DNA from: Scytalidium lignicola
Lineage: Eukaryota > Ascomycota > Leotiomycetes
Reading direction: 5' to 3'
DNA: 15,616 nucleotides
NCBI GenBank assembly: GCA_002812745.2
Contig: NCSJ02000579.1
Coordinates: 1-15,616 of the forward strand
Numbering within the stretch: position 1 is the first letter of the stretch; the number at the start of each line of letters is the position of its first letter. The position numbers and the translations under genes are program-made. The notes under the pieces are model-generated. The model did not search any database and was not told where the DNA came from. It worked only from the letters and a program-made list of their open reading frames with translations. Positions 7,977 to 15,616 of this stretch are shown here, in pieces.

Positions 7977-9342
7977 TCAAGTCTTTCTTATTACTACAGA
8001 TGTTGTTCTATTACTTTCTTTGTTAAATATTTCTTCTGAGCTTGAACTTTCTTCCTCTGATAATTCTGAGATTTCTTCAAGTTTAAGAATTCTCATAACT
8101 CTTATCTTTACTGATAAACTTAACTTGTAATCCTTCTTGTGAATATTTGCCATATGATCAAGAAGTCTGCATTTGAAATACAACTTATTCTTCCTTTGCT
8201 TATCAAGTTCTTTAAAGGAAATTTTAAAAGAGTTTTCTTTCTTGCCTTTTCTTGTCAAGAACTAGCATTTTCCTTTTCCTCTAAAAGGCTTTCCTTTCTT
8301 TATAACATTTAAGTTCATAAGGTCCTTATAATCTTTCTTGTTATTAGATTTCCTCTAATTAAAGTAAAATCTCCTTTTCTTATCTAAGATCATTTTATAC
8401 TATTCATTTTTAATCTTGATAGATAAGTTGATTAGAGTGTTAAAAGTAATGATTATAAGTCATCAATATATTTCTTCTCTGATGAAATCCTTGAGTCTGA
8501 GCTTGTATTAATGCAAATACACTTCTTCCTCTTAGTTAATTGATATAACATACTAGTAATAGAGTATCATATATTCATTAAGACTTTTAATTTGTTTAAA
8601 ATGTGTTAACCATCTTTCAACATTTCNTTTTTTCATCAACATCTCTATACAACTGTTTAAACTTAATTATATAGTTAGTCTAATTTGTAATAATATTGAT
8701 TACTTCTTGTTTTTTGATCTTATTGTTAGTTGAAAACCATTTGTCTTTAAAGGGTTAAAACTAAGTCTTAGCTACTCCTCTTAAGTAGGTAAATGCTTAA
8801 AGAACTCTTTGTACATCTTCCTTCAGTATATCCTTATTCAGCACTAAGTAAGTCTTAATCTATATAAGGTATACTTTCAACTTCTTCTTATCCTTATGGA
8901 ACAGGTCAAGCATAACAATCTTGACTTCTCTAAAGGTCGTCATTAGGACTTATTCTATGTCATCCTCTAGTTTGGAGTCTAGATCAAGGTTTGGACTTAA
9001 AGCTCTTAGTATTAAGACTAGCTTTAGTTCAAATACAAGTAATGGAAGTGCTAGTCTCTTTTTTATAACTCTTGATGATTTTCTTATAGTCAATCCTTCT
9101 TTTGACTTTGTCAGTTACTTTGATAGCATAATAACTTCTTCTAACACTCCTCCTTGGATGTTAGTTTCCTTGATAGTCTAATACTCATCTAAGTCTTCTT
9201 CAAAGTTATCTTCTAAACTTTCTTCAAATCCTTCTTCAGATCTCTCTTCAGATTCCTCTTCAAAGTCTTCGTCAGAACCTTCTTCAAGTTGTTATTCATT
9301 GTTATTAACTATTAGTATACTTGTTTTCAAATCCTAACTTAT
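7977..9342 (-). pseudogene. gag: Element A Gag with degraded zinc knuckle
   Basis: From the N-terminus: a strongly acidic stretch (9160-9297, EEGSDEDFEEESEERSEEGF); a capsid-like Retrotrans_gag region with FTYLRGVAKT(W)F(Q)PFKDKW near 8730-8800 and YIIKFKQLYRDVDEKR near 8620-8670; RWLTHFKQIKSLNEYMILYY near 8565-8615; and a basic segment before one CCHC knuckle at 8139-8180. The knuckle now reads YFKCRLLDHMANIH, so the first and last Cys are lost. Gag would form the virus-like particle and bind the RNA. The N at 8627 falls inside DEK-RNVE; leaving it out restores the family-like sequence. Confidence 0.82.
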
Positions 9343-9363
9343 CAAGATAGATAATGTTTAAAA

Positions 9364-9706
9364 TGTTACAAAACTATATTATCCAGGTTACTAGATAGTT
9401 AAGGGTATAATAAATAGTTAAGAGATAATGAGAACAAGACACTTAAGAGCAAAGGACTAAGTCAAGGTAAGATCTAATAATATATTTAGATTGAACATAA
9501 AGAGTTTACTCTTATATTCTTACAATGTACTTATATAAATAATGAAATACAGTTAAATCTCTTAGAGTCCTTAAAGTCCTCTAAAGTCCCCCAAGGATCT
9601 TAAGACTCTATCATATGACTTCTGATTATTAAGTTCTCTATGTACACCTTCTGTGTACTAAGCCTCAAGCTTATACCAATCAACTTGTTAAGTAAAACCC
9701 ATAACA
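9364..9706 (-). repeat. Element A 5' LTR
   Basis: 343 bp, TGTTAC...TAACA, same length as the 3' LTR and gap-free against it. It carries A or T at about 42 of 51 differing positions, mostly CpA to TpA or TpG to TpA. On the minus strand just inside the LTR comes TTTTAAACATTATC; I cannot match it to a tRNA primer-binding site. Confidence 0.93.
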
Positions 9707-9711
9707 GTTTT
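9707..9711. repeat. 5-bp target-site duplication of element A, right copy
   Basis: GTTTT, identical to 2596-2600. Confidence 0.85.
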
Positions 9712-10065
9712 CTACAAATTAAAAAGGTAAACTTGTTAATATAAATGTAATATATATTTGTTCATGCTAACTTGTAAAACTAAATAATAATACAAGAGAA
9801 TACTAAAAATAATTATAATTAATTATTATATATATTATTATTAGTATAATTAAAGAAAACTTACTATTATTATATTTAAATATGTTTGACTAATTAGCTT
9901 TAAGTATAACTTTTAATATTATACAAGTATAAATGTATTATTACCTCCTTTCAAGAGTTAAGAGTATATATAAGCTTTTCAACAAGTTTAACAAACTACT
10001 TTTAAAAGGTTAATCTTAATATTAACCACTTGATAAAACTGCTTTTATATCTTTGATCTTCTTAA
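9707..10065 (-). pseudogene. hAT transposase, N-terminal part with BED-like zinc finger
   Basis: The minus strand reads RRSKI(W)KQFYQV near 10025-10060, then KINLLKVVC(.)TC(.)KAY near 9965-10010, and GGNNTF near 9940. This fits a BED finger (W.HF..., then CxxCGK, then G(T/N)xxL); the His/Cys half is not clearly preserved. Closer to element A it reads HEQIYITFILTSLPF, then VEN up to the insertion site. That continues in frame with NKEF at 2600 once element A and one GTTTT are left out. The BED part and the segment next to element A are in different frames, so an indel or intron lies near 9800-9930. Confidence 0.7.
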
Positions 10066-10357
10066 CTTTGTTTATCTAATACTTTGAAATTGTATACAAT
10101 TAACATATCCTTTAAGTTTTCTTTTCTACTTACTAATCTATTGCTTATGTTATTGTATTATTTATATAACATATTGTTTATTAAGGTTAATTGTAAAATC
10201 ATAAGGTATATTCTCAATATTATCATCTTTATATAAATTAGTAAAATTAACTTAAACTAAGATATAATAACTAATTAAGTATATTAATAAAATCAATTAA
10301 AGATGAAGTATATACTTCATTAAGGTTAACAATAGATTTTAACTATTAAGATTTAAT
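10066..10357. other. hAT 5' flank, no clear feature
   Basis: About 290 bp of very AT-rich DNA between the hAT BED region and element B. It may include the start codon and promoter of the hAT gene on the minus strand. I see no terminal repeat, tRNA or convincing further coding sequence. Confidence 0.4.
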
Positions 10358-10748
10358 TGTTATAAAACTATACTATCTAGGTTACTGGATAGCTTAAGAT
10401 AAAGTAGATATTCAAGGACAGTAGAAATATATAACACATAAGCAAACAATTAAGTCAAGGGTAAGATCTAGTAATGTATTTAAATTGAATACAAGAAGTT
10501 TACTCTTATGTTCTTATAATGTACTTATATAGACAATAAAATCCTACTAAACCCTTTGGACCTTACAAGTCTTATAAGTTCATAAACCCCTTGGACCTTA
10601 TAAGTTTTATAAGTCCATAGACCTCTTAGACCTTCCAAGTCTCCTAAGTCTTAATCATGTTATATGATTACTAAGTTCTCTATATATACTTTGCTGTATA
10701 TCAAACCTTAGGCTTACACTAATCACTTGTTAGGTAAAACCTATAATA
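10358..10748 (-). repeat. Element B 3' LTR
   Basis: 391 bp, TGTTAT...TAATA; the terminal CA has become TA, a RIP-type change. Outer parts align with the 343-bp LTRs of element A. The extra length is due mostly to a 35-bp tandem repeat at 10549-10653. Confidence 0.88.
10549..10653 (+). repeat. Three 35-bp tandem units in the element B LTR
   Basis: Units at 10549-10583, 10584-10618 and 10619-10653 share the frame AAACCCCTTGGACCTTA...AAGT. The third is the most divergent. Element A has a shorter array of related CCTTGGAG-type words at the same place, so this LTR region expands by slippage. Confidence 0.8.
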
Positions 10749-10761
10749 TTATCTCCTTTTT
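10749..10761 (-). other. Polypurine tract of element B
   Basis: Minus strand AAAAAGGAGATAA directly before the LTR, in the same place as the tract of element A. Confidence 0.6.
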
Positions 10762-10838
10762 ATATTAGCATTGTCTTAATACTTAACTTATCATTATGAA
10801 CATCTTTGTTGTTTGTTAATCTATTCTTCCTTTCCAAC

Positions 10839-11399
10839 ATGCTACTAAAACACTCTTATTCTAACAACATTGTTCTAGAAGAAAAAAGGAGATCAAGGAA
10901 ATACTAAGAAGCATTAGACTTAAAGGATTACATAACAAAGTACAATACTGAGATGTCTCCTTGTGGTTTTTACATACAAAACAGTTTAATTTACTTGATG
11001 GTTTCTAAATCCAACCATTATAATAAATGCACTTAATGAAAGTATAAGTATAAGATTAAGAGTATTTTTATAACTTCCTAAGAGACCCTTGATAAGGAGG
11101 AAGCTTATCTTAAGGCCGAGGAGGAGAAGGCTACTCAGGCTATAACCAAAAACACAGCTTATCTTACTCATCTCCACAAACAAAAAAAGTTCTTTCACAA
11201 ACACACTAACGAAATGATCCGCCACAGACTTTCCTCTTTGAACAAGTTGAATATTATAGAAGAGAAAAAGAGACAAGAGAAACAGAATTCCTTACAACCT
11301 TTAAAGTTGTATTCCACCAACTTAAGCATAACTTTCTCCTTTATTATTAACCTTTTCTTCTCCAACCTTATAATCCTATTACTTAGAAATCCATTCTAA
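10839..11399 (+). pseudogene. Antisense reading frame of element B, charged coiled-coil-like protein
   Basis: Plus-strand frame of 186 codons from ATG (MLLKHSYSNN), 90 bp inside the LTR, to TAA, which overlaps the gag-pol end by 17 bp. Stops lie only at 10905, 11034, 11037 and 11079. From 11082 to the end 105 codons are fully open: EEAYLKAEEEKATQ, then LTHLHKQKKFF, NEMIRHRLSSLNKLNIIEEK, and the end FFSNLIILLLRNPF. The central 11090-11280 stretch is GC-richer than its surroundings and keeps CpGs. Pattern shared with element A: AEEE, a leucine/KQ helix, N-x-LxxLN-x-(F/L)N, EKQ, and SNL-ILLL-NPF. The likely fold is a helical coiled coil. It is the only frame in either element still largely open; its function is unknown. 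Confidence 0.65.
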
Positions 11400-11400
11400 G

Positions 11401-11575
11401 ATAAGTTTAATAATATGCCTTTAATAACTCCTTATAACTCATGAGATTAAAAGTAAGTTCTCATTTATTCTTACTCTCTGGATATCTTATCCATTTAACC
11501 AAGTATTACAATTTCTTATAATACATCCTATAACTGATAATTTTCTCAACTTCATATTCTCTTTCCAGATTAACT
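11401..11575 (-). pseudogene. Element B chromodomain
   Basis: Reads EKIISYRMYYKKL, YLVKWIRYPESKN, and FNLMSYKELLKAY; the Gln before YLVKW and the Trp of the NTWEP motif are stops. Near-identical to element A, so this is one of the best conserved parts of the pair. Confidence 0.82.
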
Positions 11576-11729
11576 TCTTTTAACATTAATGTTTAAATGT
11601 TTTCAAGTACTAATTCAAGAAGTAAAACAATAGAAAACAAAGATATATCTTAACTATTGTTGATAACTTTAATTTATATGTTAAAGGTTTATAAACTTCT
11701 TTAATTTTGTATAGTCTTATTTTTACTTA

Positions 11730-12060
11730 GTCTAGTTTATTACTTAGTCTTGTTATTTTAATGTTTCTTCTAAGAAGATAAACTTTATCCTCTTTTTTAT
11801 ATGCTAGTTCTATTAAGTATTTATNTAAGGTATAATTGTCTTTAAAGCTTTCTTTCTTAGATTCTTAGCCTTTTTATAGATTTCGTATTCTATGATTACT
11901 TTCTTAACTACTGATTATAGTTTCATAATAAAGTAATCCTTATTGATTTGGTAATAGTATCAGGTTATTCTTATATATTCATTATATAATAGACTATACT
12001 ATTCCTTGACAAACTCTTCTGCTAGTTTCATCAGTATGTATAGCCTTTTGNTTTTTATAC
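11730..12060 (-). pseudogene. Element B integrase remnant (core deleted)
   Basis: At the right, IENIWYKNKRLYILMKLAEEF and VKKVIIEYEIYKKAKNLRKK are the zinc-finger region. At 11825 the sequence jumps directly to KYLIELAYKKEDKVYLLRRNIK, the C-terminal part. Compared with element A the stretch equivalent to 3998-4643 is absent: 645 real bases (215 codons) once the N at 4165 is discounted, holding all three catalytic residues. A CAT trinucleotide sits at both break points in A. The junction is marked by an N. The frame is kept across it when the N is ignored. Confidence 0.8.
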
Positions 12061-12309
12061 CAAATATTTTCAATTTTCTCCTATTCACCTCTAGTTATGT
12101 TTAGTAAAGCATTCTCTTCTTTTTCCTTTTTGGTTACTTCTCTGATTTAATCAGCTTAATACTTGTCTGTTACTATTATGATAACTATAAGTTGTTCTTT
12201 ATTATATACCAGGAATCCTTGCTTGTTTTCCTTCAATATAAGTTTACTTTCTTCTTTTTCCTTGGCTGAGTATTTAGGTTTCCAACTTAGAGCATTTACT
12301 CTTCTATTG

Positions 12310-12690
12310 TCTTTGCCCTTAATATAAGTAATCTTAAAATCATACTCAGATAACTTTTCTGCTTATTATACTTGTTTTGTGTTTAATTACTTGGTTATTA
12401 TAAAGTATTAGAGATTAAGGTAATCTGAACGTATATCAACTGTTTTACTGGATTTTATAACATATACTCTTTAATACTTCAAAGCTTCTATAATGGCTAA
12501 CATTTCCTTATTCAATGTTTGATAGTTTCTTTCTACAATGTTCAGCTTTCTTGACCAAAATGCTAATGGTACTTGGTAATGTCATTTACCAATTAGTTGT
12601 AATTGTGATAACACAACTCTTAATGCTATGTTGAAGGCATCAGTTTTGATTCTTATTCCTCTTTCTAGATCAAAGATTCTTAAGAAATCT
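12310..12690 (-). pseudogene. Element B RNase H domain
   Basis: Well preserved: KTDAFN (first catalytic Asp kept), LAFWSRKLNIVERNYQTLNK, then EMLAIIEALK with the Glu, and DIRSDYLNL for the TDHxxL block. Then FKITYIKGKDNRRVNALS matches the end-of-domain ADALSR motif. Confidence 0.88.
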
Positions 12691-12779
12691 TCTTTTACAA
12701 AGGTATCCTTAATGCTTTAGAATACTTCTTTAACAGTGTCATTCTATTCGTAGGCTTAATCCTTCTTTGTAAGTTCAGT

Positions 12780-13585
12780 TAATGGTGTAGAGATTTTAGA
12801 ATAGTCTTTCACAAATCTTTGGTAATAGTTGGCCAACCTTAAGAAACTCTGTAATTGCTTAACTGTCTTAAGCGTTTCTTATTCTTTAATTGACTAAATC
12901 TTATCATCAAAGGTTTTTATTCTTTCTTCAGAAATACAATGTCCTAAGAACTGAACTTGTTCTTTATAAAATTCACATTTTACCAGTTTGCAGTATAATC
13001 CTGCTTCTCATAATGTTTGTAAAACAAGCTTGATATGCTCCTTATGTTCTTTGATACTCTTTAAGTATATGATTATATTGTTAAGATATACCATCATGAA
13101 TTTCTTTAAGTATTTTTCTAATATCCAGTCTATCATTCTTTGTTGTGTTGCTAGAGTATTGGTCATACTAAACGTCATAACCAATAGCTTAAATAATCTG
13201 TATTTTGTTTGAATGGCAACTTTCTACTTATTACCTCTTTTAATCCTAACCAGATTAAATGCTGACCATAGGTCCAGCTTAGTAAATATGACAACTCCCT
13301 TCAGCTTGTCCATTATTAAATCTATTAATAGTAAAAGGTATTAATCTTTCTCAGTCTTATTATTCAAGTGTTTGTAATCACCACAAGGTTATTCTAACAG
13401 ATTGTCTCCTTTCTTTGTATAATGCAGTAATACTTCAACTTTGCCATAACTTTCTCTGTACAGACCTCTAAGCATCATTTTCTTGAGTAATTACNTTTTT
13501 TGTTGTCTTATCCTCAACGAGTATTGTCTGATAAATTAGTCTATATACTAGCCTAAACCTCTCTTTGAGCTTTATCTCATAATCC
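12780..13585 (-). pseudogene. Element B reverse transcriptase domain, active site lost
   Basis: Homologous to the RT of element A, including the KKMMLRGLY opening block and the YCKLVKCEFYKEQVQFLGH thumb block near 12940-13000. The catalytic box at 13077-13088 reads YLNN in place of YLDD, so both Asp have become Asn by G-to-A. The Ns at 13495 and 13623 each interrupt an otherwise continuous frame near the domain start. Confidence 0.85.
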
Positions 13586-13873
13586 TATAGTTTGTACTCA
13601 GGTAAGGCTAAATCATCAAGTCNTTTTTATGAATAACTCTAGTTACTTATAGTATTCTTCAAGTATATGTTTTATAATATTATTAATATAAACAACTCTT
13701 AAAGACATAGTTTCTTCTAAGAAAGTAATCATACTTGTTCTCTAATCAATTATTAAATTATACTTCTTCATCCATTTGATTCTTAATATAACTTGATATG
13801 TCCTTAACCTTATAACATCAAAAGATATTTTTTCTTGGTGACTTTTATTATACCTCATATTTAAGTTCTAAGT

Positions 13874-14113
13874 TTAAACGTCAACATACTTTTGAACTTT
13901 AATATTGTTTGCTAATAATATTAAATAACTGTTGTCCTTAACTTTCATGTTGAGTCTAAGTTGTTTTATAACCTGTTCATTAATGAAGTTTCTTTCAACT
14001 CCTGAATTGATCAAGGCCTTTATTGGCTTTTTACACAATGTTATATCAATATATAATAAACTTTCATTATTCATAGAGTAAAGATTAACGTTTTTTACAT
14101 TGTCAACTAACAT
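13874..14113 (-). pseudogene. Element B retropepsin-like protease
   Basis: LYIDITLCKKPIKALINSGVE then NFINEQVIKQLRLNMKV. The active-site triplet DSG reads NSG, with the Asn codon at 14006-14008. It is less decayed than the protease of element A (Gly still present). Confidence 0.85.
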
Positions 14114-15205
14114 GTTATCTTTGATTTCCAGATCTTCAACGTTTTCTTCTAACTTCTCAAAGAGTACTATTCATCTTCTAATAAGATTTCTCAATCTAAG
14201 TCCATCTAGGCTTCTATCATTCATGAATGCTCATACATCTTATACTTATTCTACCATTTTATTCCTAAGGTGTTCCCTTATCTCAATGATTAAAACATTA
14301 CTTACCACAAGAATTCTTTCTCCAGAATTCAAAGGGTATACTATTACTTCTTGGTTGAACTGTTCATCGATTCTCTATAGTAGTTTGTCCTCTCTTGATA
14401 ACATAACAAGTAGTTCTAAAGGTAATGATTCTTCCTCTAGTTCGTTAACTGTAAGTAGTGCTTCTACATCCTAGTTGGCTAGTTCAACAACAATCTCAAC
14501 TGGTTCCCTCTGTTCTTGTTGAGTATAATATTATTCAGCTTCAGGTAATTGTTTTACTGATTTTCTTAAACCTCAAATTTCTCCATACTGTGTTTTTACT
14601 TTTAAACAGTCTTGTTAGAAGGTTATTATCAGAAGTCCTTCATATTGAACATTATATTATCCTTACACAACATGGCTTAATCCCTCTTCTATCACCATCC
14701 AAGTGTCCTCAGGCATTTGGTCAAAGTCATCTTAAATCTGAGTTCTTTCCATTGGTAAGAGGAATTCACATAATCCTTTCTTTATAACAATACTCTAAAG
14801 GTTAGTCTTATAAACAAGAGTAAGATCCTCAATATCAAGTTCATATACTTCAACAGTTGCTTCTTCTTATTATACAATTTTGAAAAGTTAACTTCTGTCC
14901 AGGATCTTCTATCCTCTTAGTCTTCTTATACTAATCATAAGATAATATTTTAAGACTAATAATTCCTTAGAAATAAGATATTGTTCTATTAGTACAACTT
15001 CAAAATTCAGCAGTATAATCATCTAAATTCTACTAACTCCTAGAATTGATCTCTATTTGCCTTAGCCTTTAATTTGGTTATTATCTTGAGGTTGTTTTTT
15101 ATGTTGAGTTCTTTTTATAAGTACAGAATTTGTCTTGAGGATTCTTGTTATAATTATCTTATTCACATTAGTTTTGATGACATGATATGGTATGGTTACT
15201 GAGTT
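14114..15205 (-). pseudogene. Long coding spacer between Gag and protease, element B
   Basis: Same frame as Gag and protease. Patches such as ELEEESLPLELLVMLSRED near 14370-14440, GERILVVSNVLIIEIREHL near 14260-14330, and DDFDQMPEDTWMVIEEGL near 14680-14740 are recognisably shared with element A. No known domain identified. Only a few stops interrupt it. Confidence 0.6.
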
Positions 15206-15616
15206 TTAGTGACCTTCTTCTCTTGACAAGTTTTCTTCCTTATCTTCAAAGTCTTCTTCTTTTGATAATTCTAACAGAATATTCAAGATTCTCAGAATTC
15301 TTATAACTCTAACTTTAACTGTTGTACTTGACTTGTTGTCTTTCTTATAAGTATTTGTTATATGTCCAGGAAGTCCACACTTAAAACATAACTTGTTTTT
15401 CCTCCTCTTGTTAAGTTCTTCAGGGGAGATTCTAAAGGAATTCCCCTTTTTACCTTTTCCTTTAAAGTACTTCTTCCCCTTTCTTTTAAAGGTTTTTTCT
15501 TTCTTTATAACATTTAACTCTATAAGGTTTCCTTGATCCTTTTTGCCATTAGTCTTTCTTTTGTTGAAGTAAGATCCTCCTTTCTTGTCCAAGATCATTT
15601 TATATTGTTCGTTCCT
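15206..15616 (-). pseudogene. gag: Element B Gag C-terminal part with CCHC zinc knuckle
   Basis: A basic, Lys/Gly-rich segment (RKGKKYFKGKGKKGNSFR) precedes LCFKCGLPGHITNTYKK at 15347-15388. Three of the four zinc ligands remain; the last Cys is Tyr (TGY to TAY). An acidic stretch (KEEDFEDKEENLSREE) follows before a stop near 15206. The frame is open to 15598 and continues past the window edge. The knuckle would bind packaged RNA. Confidence 0.85.

Larger units (their letters stand above)
3558..9342 (-). pseudogene. gag-pol: Element A gag-pol polyprotein, single frame with stops
   Basis: One reading frame of about 1927 codons covers everything from Gag to the chromodomain. The frame was checked at five points (Gag near 8943, zinc knuckle near 8180, protease near 7034, integrase end near 4157, stop at 3560). 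These agree only if the Ns at 8627, 6167, 4861 and 4165 are treated as extra characters. There is no gag/pol frameshift, so the element probably made a single polyprotein. The true start is unclear: no ATG remains between the LTR and the acidic N-terminus, and an ATA at 9310-9312, 9316-9318 or 9340-9342 may be a mutated ATG. Many stops stand at expected Trp, Gln and Arg positions. Domains are described in separate entries. Confidence 0.85.
2601..9706 (-). mobile_element. Element A: complete Ty3/gypsy chromovirus (LTR retrotransposon), RIP-inactivated
   Basis: A full-length 7106-bp element reads on the minus strand. It has two 343-bp LTRs with TG...CA ends (TGTTA...TAACA), 5-bp target duplications, a polypurine tract next to the 3' LTR, and a single gag-pol frame in the order Gag, protease, reverse transcriptase, RNase H, integrase, chromodomain. 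Integrase after RNase H places it in Ty3/gypsy; the C-terminal chromodomain makes it a chromovirus. It lies inside a hAT transposase gene. A plus-strand antisense reading frame occupies the region between chromodomain and 3' LTR. Many in-frame stops and lost catalytic residues make it inactive. Confidence 0.92.
10358..15616 (-). mobile_element. Element B: chromovirus related to A, partial (runs off the right edge)
   Basis: Same architecture and orientation as element A: 3' LTR, polypurine tract, antisense frame, then chromodomain, integrase, RNase H, RT, protease, linker and Gag zinc knuckle toward the right edge. LTR ends and coding motifs align with A, but the middle of the 3' region and part of the LTR are divergent, so B is a related family member and not a recent copy. 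Most of the integrase core is missing. The other LTR and target duplication lie outside the window; the five bases before the LTR here are TTAAT. Confidence 0.9.
11383..15616 (-). pseudogene. gag-pol: Element B gag-pol polyprotein, partial, with in-frame integrase deletion
   Basis: The same single frame as in element A: Gag zinc knuckle (15388) and protease (14113) are in one phase, and the stop at 11385 is in the phase expected only if all four intervening Ns (13623, 13495, 12051, 11825) are extra characters. The stop position is homologous to that of element A. Stops are fewer than in A through RNase H and the protease linker. The N-terminal Gag lies beyond the window. Domains are listed separately. 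Confidence 0.82.

Noticed and set aside
8921..9181. Plus-strand 86-codon frame opposite the Gag N-terminus
   Set aside because: Ser-rich shadow of the acidic Gag segment on the other strand; no start context or homologue in B can be checked.
9343..9363. tRNA primer-binding site next to the 5' LTR
   Set aside because: The minus-strand sequence TTTTAAACATTATC does not resemble the 3' end complement of a tRNA that I recognise; RIP may have altered it.
14100..14787. Two plus-strand open frames opposite the protease and linker of element B
   Set aside because: They are mirror shadows of the minus-strand gag-pol frame; Ser/Leu-rich translation is the reverse of Glu/Lys codons, and element A does not keep them.
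1..15616. Host genes, tRNA, rRNA, CRISPR arrays or bacterial operons
   Set aside because: No repeat-spacer pattern, no tRNA-like cloverleaf, and no coding sequence unrelated to transposons was found; base composition and RIP signature argue against a bacterial source.

Overview
The window looks like a repeat-only, AT-rich compartment of a filamentous ascomycete (Pezizomycotina-type) genome. I find no host gene. Everything recognisable is a decayed transposable element. The decay is almost purely C-to-T/G-to-A: stop codons sit where Trp, Gln or Arg codons are expected, reading frames are otherwise kept, and the two LTRs of one element differ only by transitions. This is the signature of repeat-induced point mutation (RIP). 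The fungal assignment is an inference from RIP plus the element types; the species cannot be told.

Layout. (1) A hAT-superfamily transposase pseudogene on the minus strand is broken into three pieces: an N-terminal BED-finger-like part at about 9707-10060, a central part at 1731-2600 and a C-terminal dimerisation part at 31-1184. (2) The gap between the second and third pieces is a GC-rich, CpG-rich 546-bp element (1185-1730). It has short terminal inverted repeats and an exact 8-bp target duplication, as expected of a hAT-mobilised MITE. (3) The gap between the first and second pieces is a complete 7106-bp Ty3/gypsy chromovirus, 'element A' (2601-9706), with 343-bp LTRs, 5-bp duplication GTTTT, and one gag-pol frame on the minus strand (Gag, protease, RT, RNase H, integrase, chromodomain). 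(4) A related second chromovirus, 'element B', starts at 10358 with a 391-bp LTR and runs off the right edge. It lacks most of the integrase core.

Both chromoviruses carry on the plus strand, antisense to gag-pol, a further reading frame of 179 to 186 codons between the 3' LTR and the chromodomain. Its start codon lies 90 bp inside the LTR in both, its stop overlaps the gag-pol stop by 17 bp in both, and most or all of its internal stops are explained by CAA/CAG to TAA/TAG. The two copies are divergent at the DNA level in the middle yet keep a similar protein pattern (charged, Glu/Lys/Gln-rich, probably coiled coil, conserved NPF C-terminus). This antisense gene is the most interesting item here.

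Nine isolated N characters are scattered through the window. At every one, leaving the N out restores a frame that is otherwise continuous, so they look like inserted assembly characters and not biological frameshifts. Order of events, inferred: hAT insertion first; element A and the MITE then entered its coding sequence, and B entered just upstream; RIP acted on hAT, A and B, while the MITE kept its CpGs and is probably the latest arrival.
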